From: an uncultured Alistipes sp. | GTDB lineage: Bacteria > Bacteroidota > Bacteroidia > Bacteroidales > UBA932 | Assembly (NCBI GenBank): GCA_900550465.1 | Contig: URSC01000010.1 | Span: 1-64,000, forward strand | DNA length: 64,000 nucleotides | Direction of reading: 5' to 3' | Shown: piece after piece, positions 51,585 to 60,089 of the stretch | Position numbering within the stretch: the first letter of the stretch is position 1 | Layout: each line of letters begins with the position of its first letter | Made by a program: the position numbers and the translations under genes | The notes under the pieces: model-generated | What the model saw: the letters and a program-made list of their open reading frames with translations, nothing else | What the model was told of the DNA's origin: nothing | Databases searched by the model: none

Positions 51585-52172
51585 ATGCCTAAGTTATTCA
51601 TCATTTCAGGTTGCAACGGTGCGGGTAAGACGACAGCTTCCTACACCATTCTTCCGAATATGCTGAACTGCGGCAACTTCGTAAACGCGGACGAGATAGC
51701 GCGGGGCCTCTCTCCCTTCAACCCGGAGAAGGCCGCGATACAGGCGGGAAGGATAATGCTGGCCAGAGTGGAGGAACTGATAAACGAAGGGCAGGATTTC
51801 GCGATAGAGACGACGCTGGCCACCAGAAGCTACGTGAACCTCATCCGCAACGCCCAGAGCCGGGGCTATATAGTGACCCTGCTCTACTTCTGGCTGAACA
51901 TGCCGTCGCTGGCCGTTGAGAGGGTCAGGCTGAGGGTGCAGTCCGGAGGGCACAACGTAAGCGAGGAGAGTATCCGGCGCCGGTACGACATGGGTATCAA
52001 GAACCTGTTCCACCTGTACATACCGGTCTGCGAATACTGGATGATCATAGACAACTCCAACTCACCTGTGATCATCTGCGAGGGAGGAAAAGACATAACG
52101 ACGAAAATACATAACAAAACCTTGTTCAACCAATTGATCAATTATGAGCGAACTAGAATCACGGGAGCTTAG
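51585..52172 (+). CDS. Zeta-toxin-like P-loop kinase
   Basis: A 195-residue P-loop protein of the zeta toxin/PezT-like group. Walker A is SGCNGAGKTTASY (residues 8-20). VNADEIARGLSPFNPE is the zeta motif that places the catalytic Asp, and IETTLATRSYVNLI follows. An Arg-rich lid segment (SEESIRRRYDMGIKN) is present. Zeta toxins phosphorylate UDP-amino sugars, blocking wall synthesis. No epsilon antitoxin lies upstream; instead a 51-residue gene overlaps the 3' end. It may be a toxin or a housekeeping kinase of the same fold. Confidence 0.8.
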   Translation: MPKLFIISGCNGAGKTTASYTILPNMLNCGNFVNADEIARGLSPFNPEKAAIQAGRIMLARVEELINEGQDFAIETTLATRSYVNLIRNAQSRGYIVTLLYFWLNMPSLAVERVRLRVQSGGHNVSEESIRRRYDMGIKNLFHLYIPVCEYWMIIDNSNSPVIICEGGKDITTKIHNKTLFNQLINYERTRITGA

Positions 52173-52299
52173 AGACAATATCCTCGACGGTCTGAACGCC
52201 ACGTTCCAGAACCTGGTCAAGGAGAAGAAGAAGACCAACTCCGAACTGGCTTTCGTCCAGAACGGCAAGCTGGTCAAGGTCAAGGCTACCAACATCTAA
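52144..52299 (+). CDS. 51-residue partner of the zeta-like kinase
   Basis: ATG 52144 to TAA 52299, overlapping the kinase 3' end by 29 bases in another frame. The product starts MSELESRELRDNI, has a helical middle (FQNLVKEKKKTNSELA) and ends NGKLVKVKATNI, a short beta-like tail. It is charged and soluble. The overlap and the terminator right after it show that the two genes form one unit, so it may be an antitoxin or subunit. I know of no experimental name. Confidence 0.7.
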   Translation: MSELESRELRDNILDGLNATFQNLVKEKKKTNSELAFVQNGKLVKVKATNI

Positions 52300-52331
52300 T
52301 TTATCTCAGACTCTGCTACACAAAAAGAGTT

Positions 52332-52368
52332 AAAAGGGGCTTGTGCTTCCAGCTGAGCCCCTTTTATT
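52332..52368 (+). terminator. Terminator of the zeta-like unit
   Basis: AAAAGGGGCT (52332-52341) pairs with AGCCCCTTTT (52356-52365) around a 14-base loop, followed by ATTT. It ends 13 bases before tldD. Confidence 0.85.
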
Positions 52369-52380
52369 TGAACGCAAGAC

Positions 52381-53826
52381 ATGAACAGTTCCAGACCAGA
52401 CACATCATATTCCGGAATATTCGGCATCGGGCCTTCCGAGGCCCGCAGACTGCTGTCCGCAGCCCTTTCCAAAGGCGGGGACTACGCCGACATCTTCTGC
52501 GAGCACACCGTCAACAATGAGCTCTCGCTCCGGGACGGAGAAGTCAACTCCGCCCGCTCCAACATCGATTTCGGCGTCGGCATCCGCGTCCTGAGCGGAG
52601 ACCGCACCGGCTACGCTTTCTCGGAGAGCACCCGCATGGAGGATCTGATGAGGGCCGCCTCCACAGCCGCCGAGATAGCCCGGGACTCATCCTCGAAGGT
52701 GAACCTGCCGGAAGACTGCACGCCGGTGGATTCCGCCAATCACTATCCCCTGCTTTCGGACTCTTCCGACTGGGAGCGGCACACCGTAGAAGAGAAAAAG
52801 GAATACCTCCTGATGCTCCGCGACCTGATACAGCAGGCTTCGGAGAGGGTCATCAACATCACCGGCCGCATCGGGGACCAGCAGACCCGCATCCTCTTCT
52901 TCAACTCCTTAGGACAATGCTTTACTGACATGCGCCCCATGGCCCTTATGTCAGCTACCGTGGTGATGCAGGAGGGCAGCCGGATGGAGAACTTTTACGC
53001 ATCCAAGAGTTACCGCAAGGGCTTCGACTTCCTGTCTCAGGAACTCGTACAGGCCCTGGCCGACGATGTCGTGAAAGGCTGCAACCGCCTCTTCGAGGCC
53101 TCGCGTCCGCCCTGCGGGGAAATGCCCGTGGTCATGGGTGCCGGAGGCTCCGGCATACTGCTGCACGAAGCCATAGGCCACTCCTTCGAGGCCGACTTCA
53201 ACCGCAAGGGCACATCGATCTTCTCCGACCGCATGGGCAAGCTCATCTGCAACCCAGACATCAACATAGTGGACGACGGCACCCTGCCCTATTTCCGCGG
53301 CTCGGTCAACGTGGATGACGAGGGCGTTCCGGGCCAGAAGACCTACATGGTCCGCAACGGAGTGCTCAACTCCTATCTCCACGACCGCATCAGCGCCCGG
53401 CACTACGGGGTCGCCCCCACCGGCAACGGCCGCCGCGAATCCTTCCGCTACATGCCCATCCCGAGGATGCGCTCCACCTACATGGAGAACGGCCCGGCCA
53501 CCGAGGAGGACCTGATCCGCTCGGTGAAAAAGGGCATCTACGTGGACAATTTCGCCAACGGTCAGGTCCAGATAGGCGCCGGAGACTTCACATTCTACGT
53601 CAAGTCCGGATACATGATAGAGGACGGACACCTGACCCGTCCCATCAAGGACACCAACATCATCGGCAACGGTCCGGAGGCCCTGGCGGCCATCACCGGC
53701 GTGGCCGGCAACCTCATAGTGGACGACAGCACCTGGACCTGCGGCAAAGGGCAGTACTGCCCCGTATCCTGCGGCATGCCGTCAGTCCTGGTCAGCAAAC
53801 TTAATGTAGGAGGCATCAATGAATAA
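52381..53826 (+). CDS. tldD: Metalloprotease TldD
   Basis: A 481-residue TldD/PmbA family metallopeptidase. The zinc motif HEAIGHSFEAD lies in SGILLHEAIGHSFE (about residue 262). The TldD/TldE heterodimer degrades unfolded peptides and processes some peptide products. The stop overlaps the pmbA start by eight bases, as expected for the heterodimer. Confidence 0.94.
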   Translation: MNSSRPDTSYSGIFGIGPSEARRLLSAALSKGGDYADIFCEHTVNNELSLRDGEVNSARSNIDFGVGIRVLSGDRTGYAFSESTRMEDLMRAASTAAEIARDSSSKVNLPEDCTPVDSANHYPLLSDSSDWERHTVEEKKEYLLMLRDLIQQASERVINITGRIGDQQTRILFFNSLGQCFTDMRPMALMSATVVMQEGSRMENFYASKSYRKGFDFLSQELVQALADDVVKGCNRLFEASRPPCGEMPVVMGAGGSGILLHEAIGHSFEADFNRKGTSIFSDRMGKLICNPDINIVDDGTLPYFRGSVNVDDEGVPGQKTYMVRNGVLNSYLHDRISARHYGVAPTGNGRRESFRYMPIPRMRSTYMENGPATEEDLIRSVKKGIYVDNFANGQVQIGAGDFTFYVKSGYMIEDGHLTRPIKDTNIIGNGPEALAAITGVAGNLIVDDSTWTCGKGQYCPVSCGMPSVLVSKLNVGGINE

Positions 53827-55126
53827 AGACATAGCACAGAAAGCCCTGGAGACAGCCCTCGCCTGCGGTGCGTCCGGCTGCCGCGTGACCCTGTCGGAGA
53901 GCACGCAGACCTCCGTATCATACCTCAACGGGGAGATAGAGAAGCTGCAGGAATCCACCTCCGCCGCCCTGGGCATCGCCCTTTTCACCGAAGGCCGGTA
54001 CGGAGCCTTCTCCACCAACCGCCTGGACGGGAGCGAGCTGCAGCCCTTCATCCGCAGATGTATCGACTCATGCCGGCTGCTCGCCCCGGACGACTGCCGC
54101 ACCCTTCCCGACCCATCGCTGTACTACCGCGGGGGCAGGCCGGACCTGGAACAGTGCGACCCGCATTTTTCCGATATTTCCTTCAAGGCCAAGACCGATA
54201 TCCTCGAGGCCACTGACGCCGAGGTGGACAAGAGCGACTCCCGCCTCATCTCCACCGCCTGCGACTGGGACGACTGCCTCCGCTCGGACTACATCATTGA
54301 CTCCCAGGGGCTGGAAGCCGAATCATCCAGTACATTCTACTCCGTAGTCTGCGAATGTACTGTCCGCGGACACGGGGAGGCCCGTCCCCAGAACAACTGG
54401 ATGGAGGGCGCCCTCTTCTTCGACCGCCTGCGCTCCGGATGCGGCAGAACCGCCTACGAACGGACCGTGCCCATGATAGAGGCCCGCAAGCTCAACTCCG
54501 GGAAATACAATATTGTCCTGGAAAATACTGTCTCTGCGAAGGTCGTCTCGGCCATCATCTCCGCCCTCAACGGTTCCTCGCTCCAGCAGCGGAACTCCTT
54601 CCTGCTGGACTCGCTCGGCAAGCGGCTCTTCCCGGAGAACCTGCTGATTACGGACAATCCCCTCATCCCCGGACGCACCGGTTCCGGCTACTTCGACAGC
54701 GAGGGCGCGGCCACCTGCGAACGGGACATCATCCGTGACGGAGTGGTGCGGACCTACTTCCTGAACACCTATTTTGCCAATAAGCTCGGAATGCCCAGGA
54801 CCAGTGAGGACGCTACCGCCGTCTGCTTCCCTCACAACTCCGGAATTGGGCTGGAAGAGATTCTGCGGCAGACCGGCAGCGGAGTGCTCATCACCGGCTT
54901 CAACGGAGGCAACAGCAATCCCGTCACCGGCGACTTCTCCTACGGTATCGAGGGCTGGTACTTCGAGAACGGGCAGCGGCTCTATCCTGTCAAGGAAATG
55001 AACCTGAGCGGGGACTTCCTCTCGCTCTGGGCACGGAACATATTTATCGGAAACGACCCCATCGGATTCATGCCGTGGCAGATACCCACGCTGGCATTCG
55101 AAGGGGCAGACATCAGTGGACTATAA
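53819..55126 (+). CDS. pmbA: TldE/PmbA subunit
   Basis: A 435-residue TldD/PmbA family protein without the HExxxH motif, as in TldE, the non-catalytic partner. The C-terminal GTGSGYFDSEGAAT-like and GFNGGNSNPVTGDFSYGIEG segments are typical. It forms the heterodimer with TldD. Its TAA shares one base with the nhaC start. Confidence 0.93.
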   Translation: MNKDIAQKALETALACGASGCRVTLSESTQTSVSYLNGEIEKLQESTSAALGIALFTEGRYGAFSTNRLDGSELQPFIRRCIDSCRLLAPDDCRTLPDPSLYYRGGRPDLEQCDPHFSDISFKAKTDILEATDAEVDKSDSRLISTACDWDDCLRSDYIIDSQGLEAESSSTFYSVVCECTVRGHGEARPQNNWMEGALFFDRLRSGCGRTAYERTVPMIEARKLNSGKYNIVLENTVSAKVVSAIISALNGSSLQQRNSFLLDSLGKRLFPENLLITDNPLIPGRTGSGYFDSEGAATCERDIIRDGVVRTYFLNTYFANKLGMPRTSEDATAVCFPHNSGIGLEEILRQTGSGVLITGFNGGNSNPVTGDFSYGIEGWYFENGQRLYPVKEMNLSGDFLSLWARNIFIGNDPIGFMPWQIPTLAFEGADISGL

Positions 55127-56601
55127 TGAAACAACCTGGACTGCTAATATCCTTCATCCCGGTCATCCTGCTGATGACTCTGATTGTTATCGGAGTGACC
55201 ATCTTCGGGGCCGATATCACCGGAGGCGCCTCCCAGGTGGCTCTGCTGATGGCCGCGCTGACGGTCATCGGGATTTCTTTATTCCATCTCAAGATGCCCT
55301 GGTCCCGGCTGGAGGAGGGCATCATCGACAACCTCGGCAAGACCGGACCGGCCATCTTCATCCTCCTGATGATCGGGGCCCTGACCTCCACCTGGATGCT
55401 GTCGGGAGTGGTTCCGACCCTGATTTACTACGGCATGAAGCTCATCAGCCCGAAGATATTCCTGCTGGTGGTATTCCTGCTTACGGCCATAGTATCGGTG
55501 CTCTCGGGCAGCTCGTGGACCACCATCGGCACCATAGGCGTAGCGATGATGAGCGCGGGCACCATGCTGGGCATCTCCGAGGGCTGGCTGGCCGGAGCCA
55601 TCATCTCCGGAGCCTACTTCGGGGACAAGCGCTCGCCCATGTCCGACACCACCAACCTCGCCTCTTCCGTAGCGGGAGTAGATATCTACAGGAACATCAA
55701 CTATCTGTTGTACACCAATATGCCGTCATTCGTCATCTCCGGCATAGTGTTCACCATCGTAGGCTTCACTTACAACCCGGCCTCCGAACTGGATCTCAGC
55801 GCCCAGTATGCCAGCCTCTCGTCGGCGTTCGTCATCAGTCCCTGGCTGCTGCTCATCCCCTGCCTTACCATCTTCATGATATACAAGAAGATTCCCCCGT
55901 TCATCACCCTCTTCGTTTCGGCCCTGCTCTCCGGCATCATAGCCTTCTTCGTACAGCCGGACCTCATCGCGCAGATATGCGGAGACGGAAGGGGATTCCG
56001 GGAATTCTTCTACTTCCTCTACCAGTCCTTAGCTGCAGAAGTGACCGTATCCACAGGCGACCCGATGCTGGATACCCTGGCCTGCACCTCCGGCATGTAC
56101 GGCATGCTCGGCACGATATGGCTGATACTCTGCGTAATAGTCTTCGGAGGCGTGATGGAGGCATCCGGCATGATAGAGGCCATCACAGCCCGCATCATAT
56201 CCCGCCTGAAAAGTGCCGTACAGCTCGTCTCGGCCACAGTCGCCTCCGGCATCTTCTGCAACATCGTACTCTCCGACCAGTACATGTCCATCATCGTTCC
56301 GGGAAAAATGTTCGCCGAGGCCTACCGCAAGCGCGGCTACGCTCCCGAGCTGCTCAGCCGCAGCCTCGAGGACTCGGCCACAGTGACCTCGGTACTGGTG
56401 CCCTGGAATACCTGCGGAGTGGTGCAGTCCACCGTCCTCGGCGTGGCTACCCTCTCCTACCTCCCCTACTGCATCTTCAACCTGCTCTCGCCCCTGATGT
56501 CCATCTTCGTGGCGGCCATCGGCTGGAAGATCCGCAGACTCGGCGGCAACAATGACAATCAATCAAACAACAATAATCTTAAAGACAATGAAAATCAGTG
56601 A
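55126..56601 (+). CDS. nhaC: NhaC family Na+/H+ antiporter
   Basis: A 491-residue membrane protein with about 12 hydrophobic segments. The conserved transport region reads SGSSWTTIGTIGVAMM, then ISGAYFGDKRSPMSDTTNL, the NhaC hallmark. It exchanges Na+ (or a related organic ion) for H+. ATG 55126 overlaps the pmbA stop by one base; the longer upstream frame lies inside pmbA and is rejected. Its end overlaps slyD by 14 bases. Confidence 0.92.
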   Translation: MKQPGLLISFIPVILLMTLIVIGVTIFGADITGGASQVALLMAALTVIGISLFHLKMPWSRLEEGIIDNLGKTGPAIFILLMIGALTSTWMLSGVVPTLIYYGMKLISPKIFLLVVFLLTAIVSVLSGSSWTTIGTIGVAMMSAGTMLGISEGWLAGAIISGAYFGDKRSPMSDTTNLASSVAGVDIYRNINYLLYTNMPSFVISGIVFTIVGFTYNPASELDLSAQYASLSSAFVISPWLLLIPCLTIFMIYKKIPPFITLFVSALLSGIIAFFVQPDLIAQICGDGRGFREFFYFLYQSLAAEVTVSTGDPMLDTLACTSGMYGMLGTIWLILCVIVFGGVMEASGMIEAITARIISRLKSAVQLVSATVASGIFCNIVLSDQYMSIIVPGKMFAEAYRKRGYAPELLSRSLEDSATVTSVLVPWNTCGVVQSTVLGVATLSYLPYCIFNLLSPLMSIFVAAIGWKIRRLGGNNDNQSNNNNLKDNENQ

Positions 56602-57133
56602 CAAGAAAGTAGTAGCACTCACCTACACCCTCACCGTGGACGGCCAGGTGGCCGACCAGACCACAGAAGACCGTCCTCTCGACTTCATCTTCGGCATGGG
56701 CTATCTCCTGCCCAAGTTCGAGGAGAATATCGCCGGCAAGGAGCCCGGTGACAGCTTCGAGTTCACCCTCACTCCCTCCGAAGGCTACGGCGAGCACAAT
56801 CCCGAGCTGGTGGTCGAGCTTCCCAAGCACATCTTCGAAGTGGACGGCAAGATCCAGGAAGGCCTCCTCACCGTCGGCAACATGATCCCGATGATGAACC
56901 AGCAGGGCGGTGTCATGCACGGCAAGGTTCACGAGGTCAAGGACGACAGCGTGATGATGAACTTCAACCACCCCATGGCCGGCAAGACCCTCAACTTCAC
57001 CGGCAAGATCCTCACCGTCCGCGACGCCACCGAGCAGGAGCTGACCGAAGGCCTGCACGGCGAGCTGAAGCAGAGCTCATGCGGCGGCGGATGCTCCTCC
57101 TGCGGCGGGGACTGCTGCGGAGGATGCAACTGA
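56588..57133 (+). CDS. slyD: SlyD-type FKBP peptidyl-prolyl isomerase
   Basis: A 181-residue FKBP with an inserted-in-flap (IF) chaperone domain (about residues 75-125). The FKBP parts are TYTLTVDGQVADQT and PLDFIFGMGYLLPKFEENIAGKEPGD. A short Cys/Gly-rich tail (CGGGCSSCGGDCCGGC) at the C-terminus can bind nickel or zinc, as in SlyD of enterobacteria. It begins within the 3' end of nhaC. Metallochaperone function is inferred. Confidence 0.93.
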   Translation: MKISDKKVVALTYTLTVDGQVADQTTEDRPLDFIFGMGYLLPKFEENIAGKEPGDSFEFTLTPSEGYGEHNPELVVELPKHIFEVDGKIQEGLLTVGNMIPMMNQQGGVMHGKVHEVKDDSVMMNFNHPMAGKTLNFTGKILTVRDATEQELTEGLHGELKQSSCGGGCSSCGGDCCGGCN

Positions 57134-57426
57134 TTTGACTCTACCGTCTGACGCCACTTCGTGAGTGCTCAGCCACTTGCAAAACGCTTGAGCATTTACA
57201 AAACGCTGAGCATCAGCAGGCTTAAAATGCAGGTCGGAAAAGACCAGGCCCTCCCACCGCTTCGCGGCGGGCCCCTCCCTCTAGAGCCGAGGGCGGCTAG
57301 TCTTTTCCGACCTGCATTGTGAGCTGAGGCACTGATTTCTTTAAATGCGCCTGGGAAGTACCGTAGCAGGGGACGGCGCGGCTGCTGTCGACTACGAGAC
57401 GAACGGCTGTTGCGGTCACGGGAGTG
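57134..57426. other. Intergenic region between slyD and the FAD protein gene
   Basis: These 293 bases hold no convincing gene. Bases 57178-57213 contain two imperfect copies of a CAAAACGCT(T)GAGCAT unit. The rest is mostly the large hairpin described separately and a stretch before the convergent FAD gene that holds no clear signal. Confidence 0.6.
57226..57318. repeat. Long-stem palindromic intergenic element
   Basis: A 19-bp perfect inverted repeat (57226-57244 with 57300-57318, key bases AATGCAGGTCGGAAAAGAC) encloses 55 bases. That loop contains two smaller hairpins: CCCACCGC-TTCG-CGGCGGG and GCCCCTCCCTC-TAGAGCC-GAGGGCGG. The element lies between convergent genes, so it can terminate both. 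It is related in style, but not clearly in sequence, to copies A and B. Confidence 0.8.
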
Positions 57427-58974
57427 TCAAAAGTCGCACCGCAGGATGCGCTCGGCGGCACGGATGCCGTCAATGGCGGAGGAAACGATGCCTCCGGAAT
57501 AGCCGGCTCCCTCTCCGCAGGGGTAAAGGTTCTGCAGGTCAATGTGCTGGAGGGTCTGAGGGTCGCGGGGCAGGCGCACGGGCGAGGAGGTGCGGGACTC
57601 CACTGCAAGGAGCAGGGCCTCGGAGGTGTAGTAGCCCCTGAGCTTTCGGTCAAATGCCGGGAAGGCCTTGCGCAGGCGGTCGGCAACGAAATCGGGCAGA
57701 ACGTCATTGAGGTCCGCGGCAAATGCTCCTGGAGCGTAGGAGGTCCGGGGCAGGGCCGAGACGACGGACTTGCCTCTGCGGCTTTTGACGAAATCGGTCA
57801 TGCGCTGGGCCGGAGCGAGGAATGAAGCCGAGACTTCGTAGCAGCGGCGCTCAACCTCCTCCCGGAAATCCAGCATTGCTTCCGGGCCGCCGGGGACATC
57901 CTCCGGCTCGACGGAAGTGACGATGCCGGCATTGGCCCAGCGGGAATTGCGCCGGGAGTTGGACATGCCGTTGGTGACCACCGTCCCGGGCTCGGTGGAC
58001 GAGGGGACGAGGATACCGCCCGGGCACATGCAGAAGGAGAATACTCCCCTGCCGTCCACCTGCTCCACGAGGGAGTACTCGGCTGCCGGCAGCCAGGGCA
58101 TGCGCGGGCCGTGGTACTGCGCCCGGTCGATGAGCTCCTGCGGATGCTCCGCCCTGACTCCGAGGGCAAAGCCTTTGGCCTCCACCGCCCACCCCTTGCG
58201 CATGAACAGACGGTAAATATCCGAGGCGGAGTGCCCGGTAGCCAGGATGACCTCCGGAGCCTCGAAGACGGAGCCATTGTCACAGAGCACCTTCCATCCT
58301 CCGCCAGGAGTCTGCTGAAGGTCGGTGACGCGGCTGGAGAAATGATATTCGCCTCCGCATTCCACGATATGGGAGCGCATGGCCTCGACTATCGCGGGCA
58401 GACGGTCGCTGCCTATGTGGGGATGGGCGTTGATCCTTATCATGGGGTCCGCGCCGAAGTCGGTGAAGGTCTTGAGGACTGCACCCACATCGCCCCGCTT
58501 GTTGGAGCGGGTGTAGAGCTTGCCGTCGGAGAATGTGCCGGCACCGCCCTCGCCGAAGCAGTAGTTGGAGTCGGGATTGAGGCCGCCGGTGCGGGAGATG
58601 GCGGCTATGTCGTATTTGCGTTCGTGAACGTTCTTGCCCCGCTCTAGGATGATGGGACGGCGGCTGCCGCAGATGAGCCTCAGGGCAGCGAAGAGTCCGG
58701 CAGGACCGGCTCCGATGACGATTACGGGCGGCTTCTGCGAGACATCCTGACTGAGGCTGTACGATGCGGTCCCGGGCGGCACCTCCCCCTGCAGGTATGC
58801 GGCCAGCCGGTAGCGGCGCAGGATCTTGCGGGAGCGGGCGTCGATGGAGCGGCGGAGCAGGTGTACCTCGGCTATTTTCCCGACAGGGACACCGGCTGCC
58901 TTGGCCGCAGCCGTCCTGAAATCCTCCTCCGTGGGAGAGTACGATGCCTCGAAGGCTGTCTCGAATTCTTTCAT
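57427..58974 (-). CDS. Uncharacterised FAD-dependent protein (COG2509 type)
   Basis: A 515-residue flavoprotein. An N-terminal alpha/beta domain with a Lys/Arg-rich segment (HLLRRSIDARSRKILRRY) precedes the FAD-binding GAGPAGLFAALRL motif (about residue 93). A GG-rich block (GGLNPDSNYCFGEGGAGTFSDGKLYT) and ILATGHSASD follow. The family is linked with NAD(P)/FAD dehydrogenases but has no assigned reaction. It lies directly downstream of tsaD with no gap. Confidence 0.85.
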   Translation of the reverse strand: MKEFETAFEASYSPTEEDFRTAAAKAAGVPVGKIAEVHLLRRSIDARSRKILRRYRLAAYLQGEVPPGTASYSLSQDVSQKPPVIVIGAGPAGLFAALRLICGSRRPIILERGKNVHERKYDIAAISRTGGLNPDSNYCFGEGGAGTFSDGKLYTRSNKRGDVGAVLKTFTDFGADPMIRINAHPHIGSDRLPAIVEAMRSHIVECGGEYHFSSRVTDLQQTPGGGWKVLCDNGSVFEAPEVILATGHSASDIYRLFMRKGWAVEAKGFALGVRAEHPQELIDRAQYHGPRMPWLPAAEYSLVEQVDGRGVFSFCMCPGGILVPSSTEPGTVVTNGMSNSRRNSRWANAGIVTSVEPEDVPGGPEAMLDFREEVERRCYEVSASFLAPAQRMTDFVKSRRGKSVVSALPRTSYAPGAFAADLNDVLPDFVADRLRKAFPAFDRKLRGYYTSEALLLAVESRTSSPVRLPRDPQTLQHIDLQNLYPCGEGAGYSGGIVSSAIDGIRAAERILRCDF

Positions 58975-60003
58975 CTACTTGAAGTCAAGGGCTCTGGAAA
59001 CGGGTGCGGCATCGAGTCCGCCGGTGAGCCCAGCGCGGAACTTAAAGAGACCGGCCACGGCAATCATCGCGGCATTGTCCGTGGTGAACTTGAATTCGGG
59101 GATGAAGGTGGTCCAGCCGCGTTTCTCGCCCTCGGAAGCGATACGGCTGCGCAGGCCCGAGTTGGCCGACACGCCGCCGCCGATGGCCACCTGTTTTATA
59201 CCTGTCTGCTTCACGGTTTTCAGGAGCTTGTCCATGAGCACGTCTATCAGGGTCTTCTGGAACGAGGCGCAGATATCCGCCATGTTATGCTGCATGAAGT
59301 CGGGGTCCTCCTTCAAATGGTCGCGCACGAAATACAGCAGGGAGGTCTTCACTCCGCTGAAGCTGTAGTCCAGTCCGGGGACGTGCGGCTTGGCGAACTT
59401 GAAACGCTCCGGGTCACCCTGGGCAGCTAGTCTGTCCACCACCGGACCGCCGGGATAGCCCAGGCCGAGAAGCTTGGCGCACTTGTCGAACGCCTCCCCC
59501 ACCGCGTCGTCTATCGTCCGGCCCAGCACCTCGAAGTGCAGCGGGTCGTCCACCCTCACGATCTGGGAATGGCCTCCGGAGACCAGCAGGGCCAGGAAAG
59601 GAAATGTCGGGGGCACGTAGGGCTTTCCCTCCTGCCGGATGAAATGCGAGAGAATGTGGCCCTGGAGGTGGTTGACATCCACCAGCGGCTTGCCGGCAGC
59701 CAGTGACAGTCCTTTGGCAAAGGACACCCCGACAAGCAGCGAGCCTAAAAGGCCCGGCCCGCGGGTATAGGCTATCGCATCTATCTGGTCCGGCCTCACC
59801 CCGGCCTGATCCAGGGCCTGGCTTACCACCGGCACTATATTCTGCTGATGAGCGCGGGAGGCCAGCTCGGGCACCACCCCGCCGTACTTGCGGTGTACCT
59901 CCTGCGAGGCCATCACATTGGCCAGCAGCGTCTCGCCGCGCAGTACCGCCGCCGACGTATCGTCGCACGACGACTCGATTCCCAATATTATCTCTTCTGC
60001 CAT
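58975..60003 (-). CDS. tsaD: tRNA N6-adenosine threonylcarbamoyltransferase
   Basis: A 342-residue ASKHA-fold protein that makes t6A at position 37 of ANN-decoding tRNAs, with TsaB and TsaE. It shows ILGIESSCDDTSAAV, the iron-binding VNHLQGHILSHF (His-x4-His), LALLVSGGHSQIV and AIGGGVSANSGLR. ATG 60003 is preferred to 60030 because the core strand begins there. The gene is divergent from the AAA/DUF1703 gene. Confidence 0.95.
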   Translation of the reverse strand: MAEEIILGIESSCDDTSAAVLRGETLLANVMASQEVHRKYGGVVPELASRAHQQNIVPVVSQALDQAGVRPDQIDAIAYTRGPGLLGSLLVGVSFAKGLSLAAGKPLVDVNHLQGHILSHFIRQEGKPYVPPTFPFLALLVSGGHSQIVRVDDPLHFEVLGRTIDDAVGEAFDKCAKLLGLGYPGGPVVDRLAAQGDPERFKFAKPHVPGLDYSFSGVKTSLLYFVRDHLKEDPDFMQHNMADICASFQKTLIDVLMDKLLKTVKQTGIKQVAIGGGVSANSGLRSRIASEGEKRGWTTFIPEFKFTTDNAAMIAVAGLFKFRAGLTGGLDAAPVSRALDFK

Positions 60004-60057
60004 ACGTATTTCTGTCTTTACAGGCCACAAAAGTACTAAACAATTCCGATTATTCGC

Positions 60058-60065
60058 TATCTTTG
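60058..60065 (+). promoter_or_regulatory. -7 element of the first AAA/DUF1703 gene
   Basis: TATCTTTG matches TAnnTTTG exactly, 24 bases before the ATG. The -33 element is unclear. Confidence 0.45.
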
Positions 60066-60089
60066 TCTCCGGAGCAAAACTATATCGGC

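Noticed and set aside
51585..52172. Ordinary small-molecule kinase instead of a zeta-like protein
   Set aside because: Not fully excluded, but the NADEIARGLSPFNPE-type segment after the P-loop is characteristic of zeta proteins.
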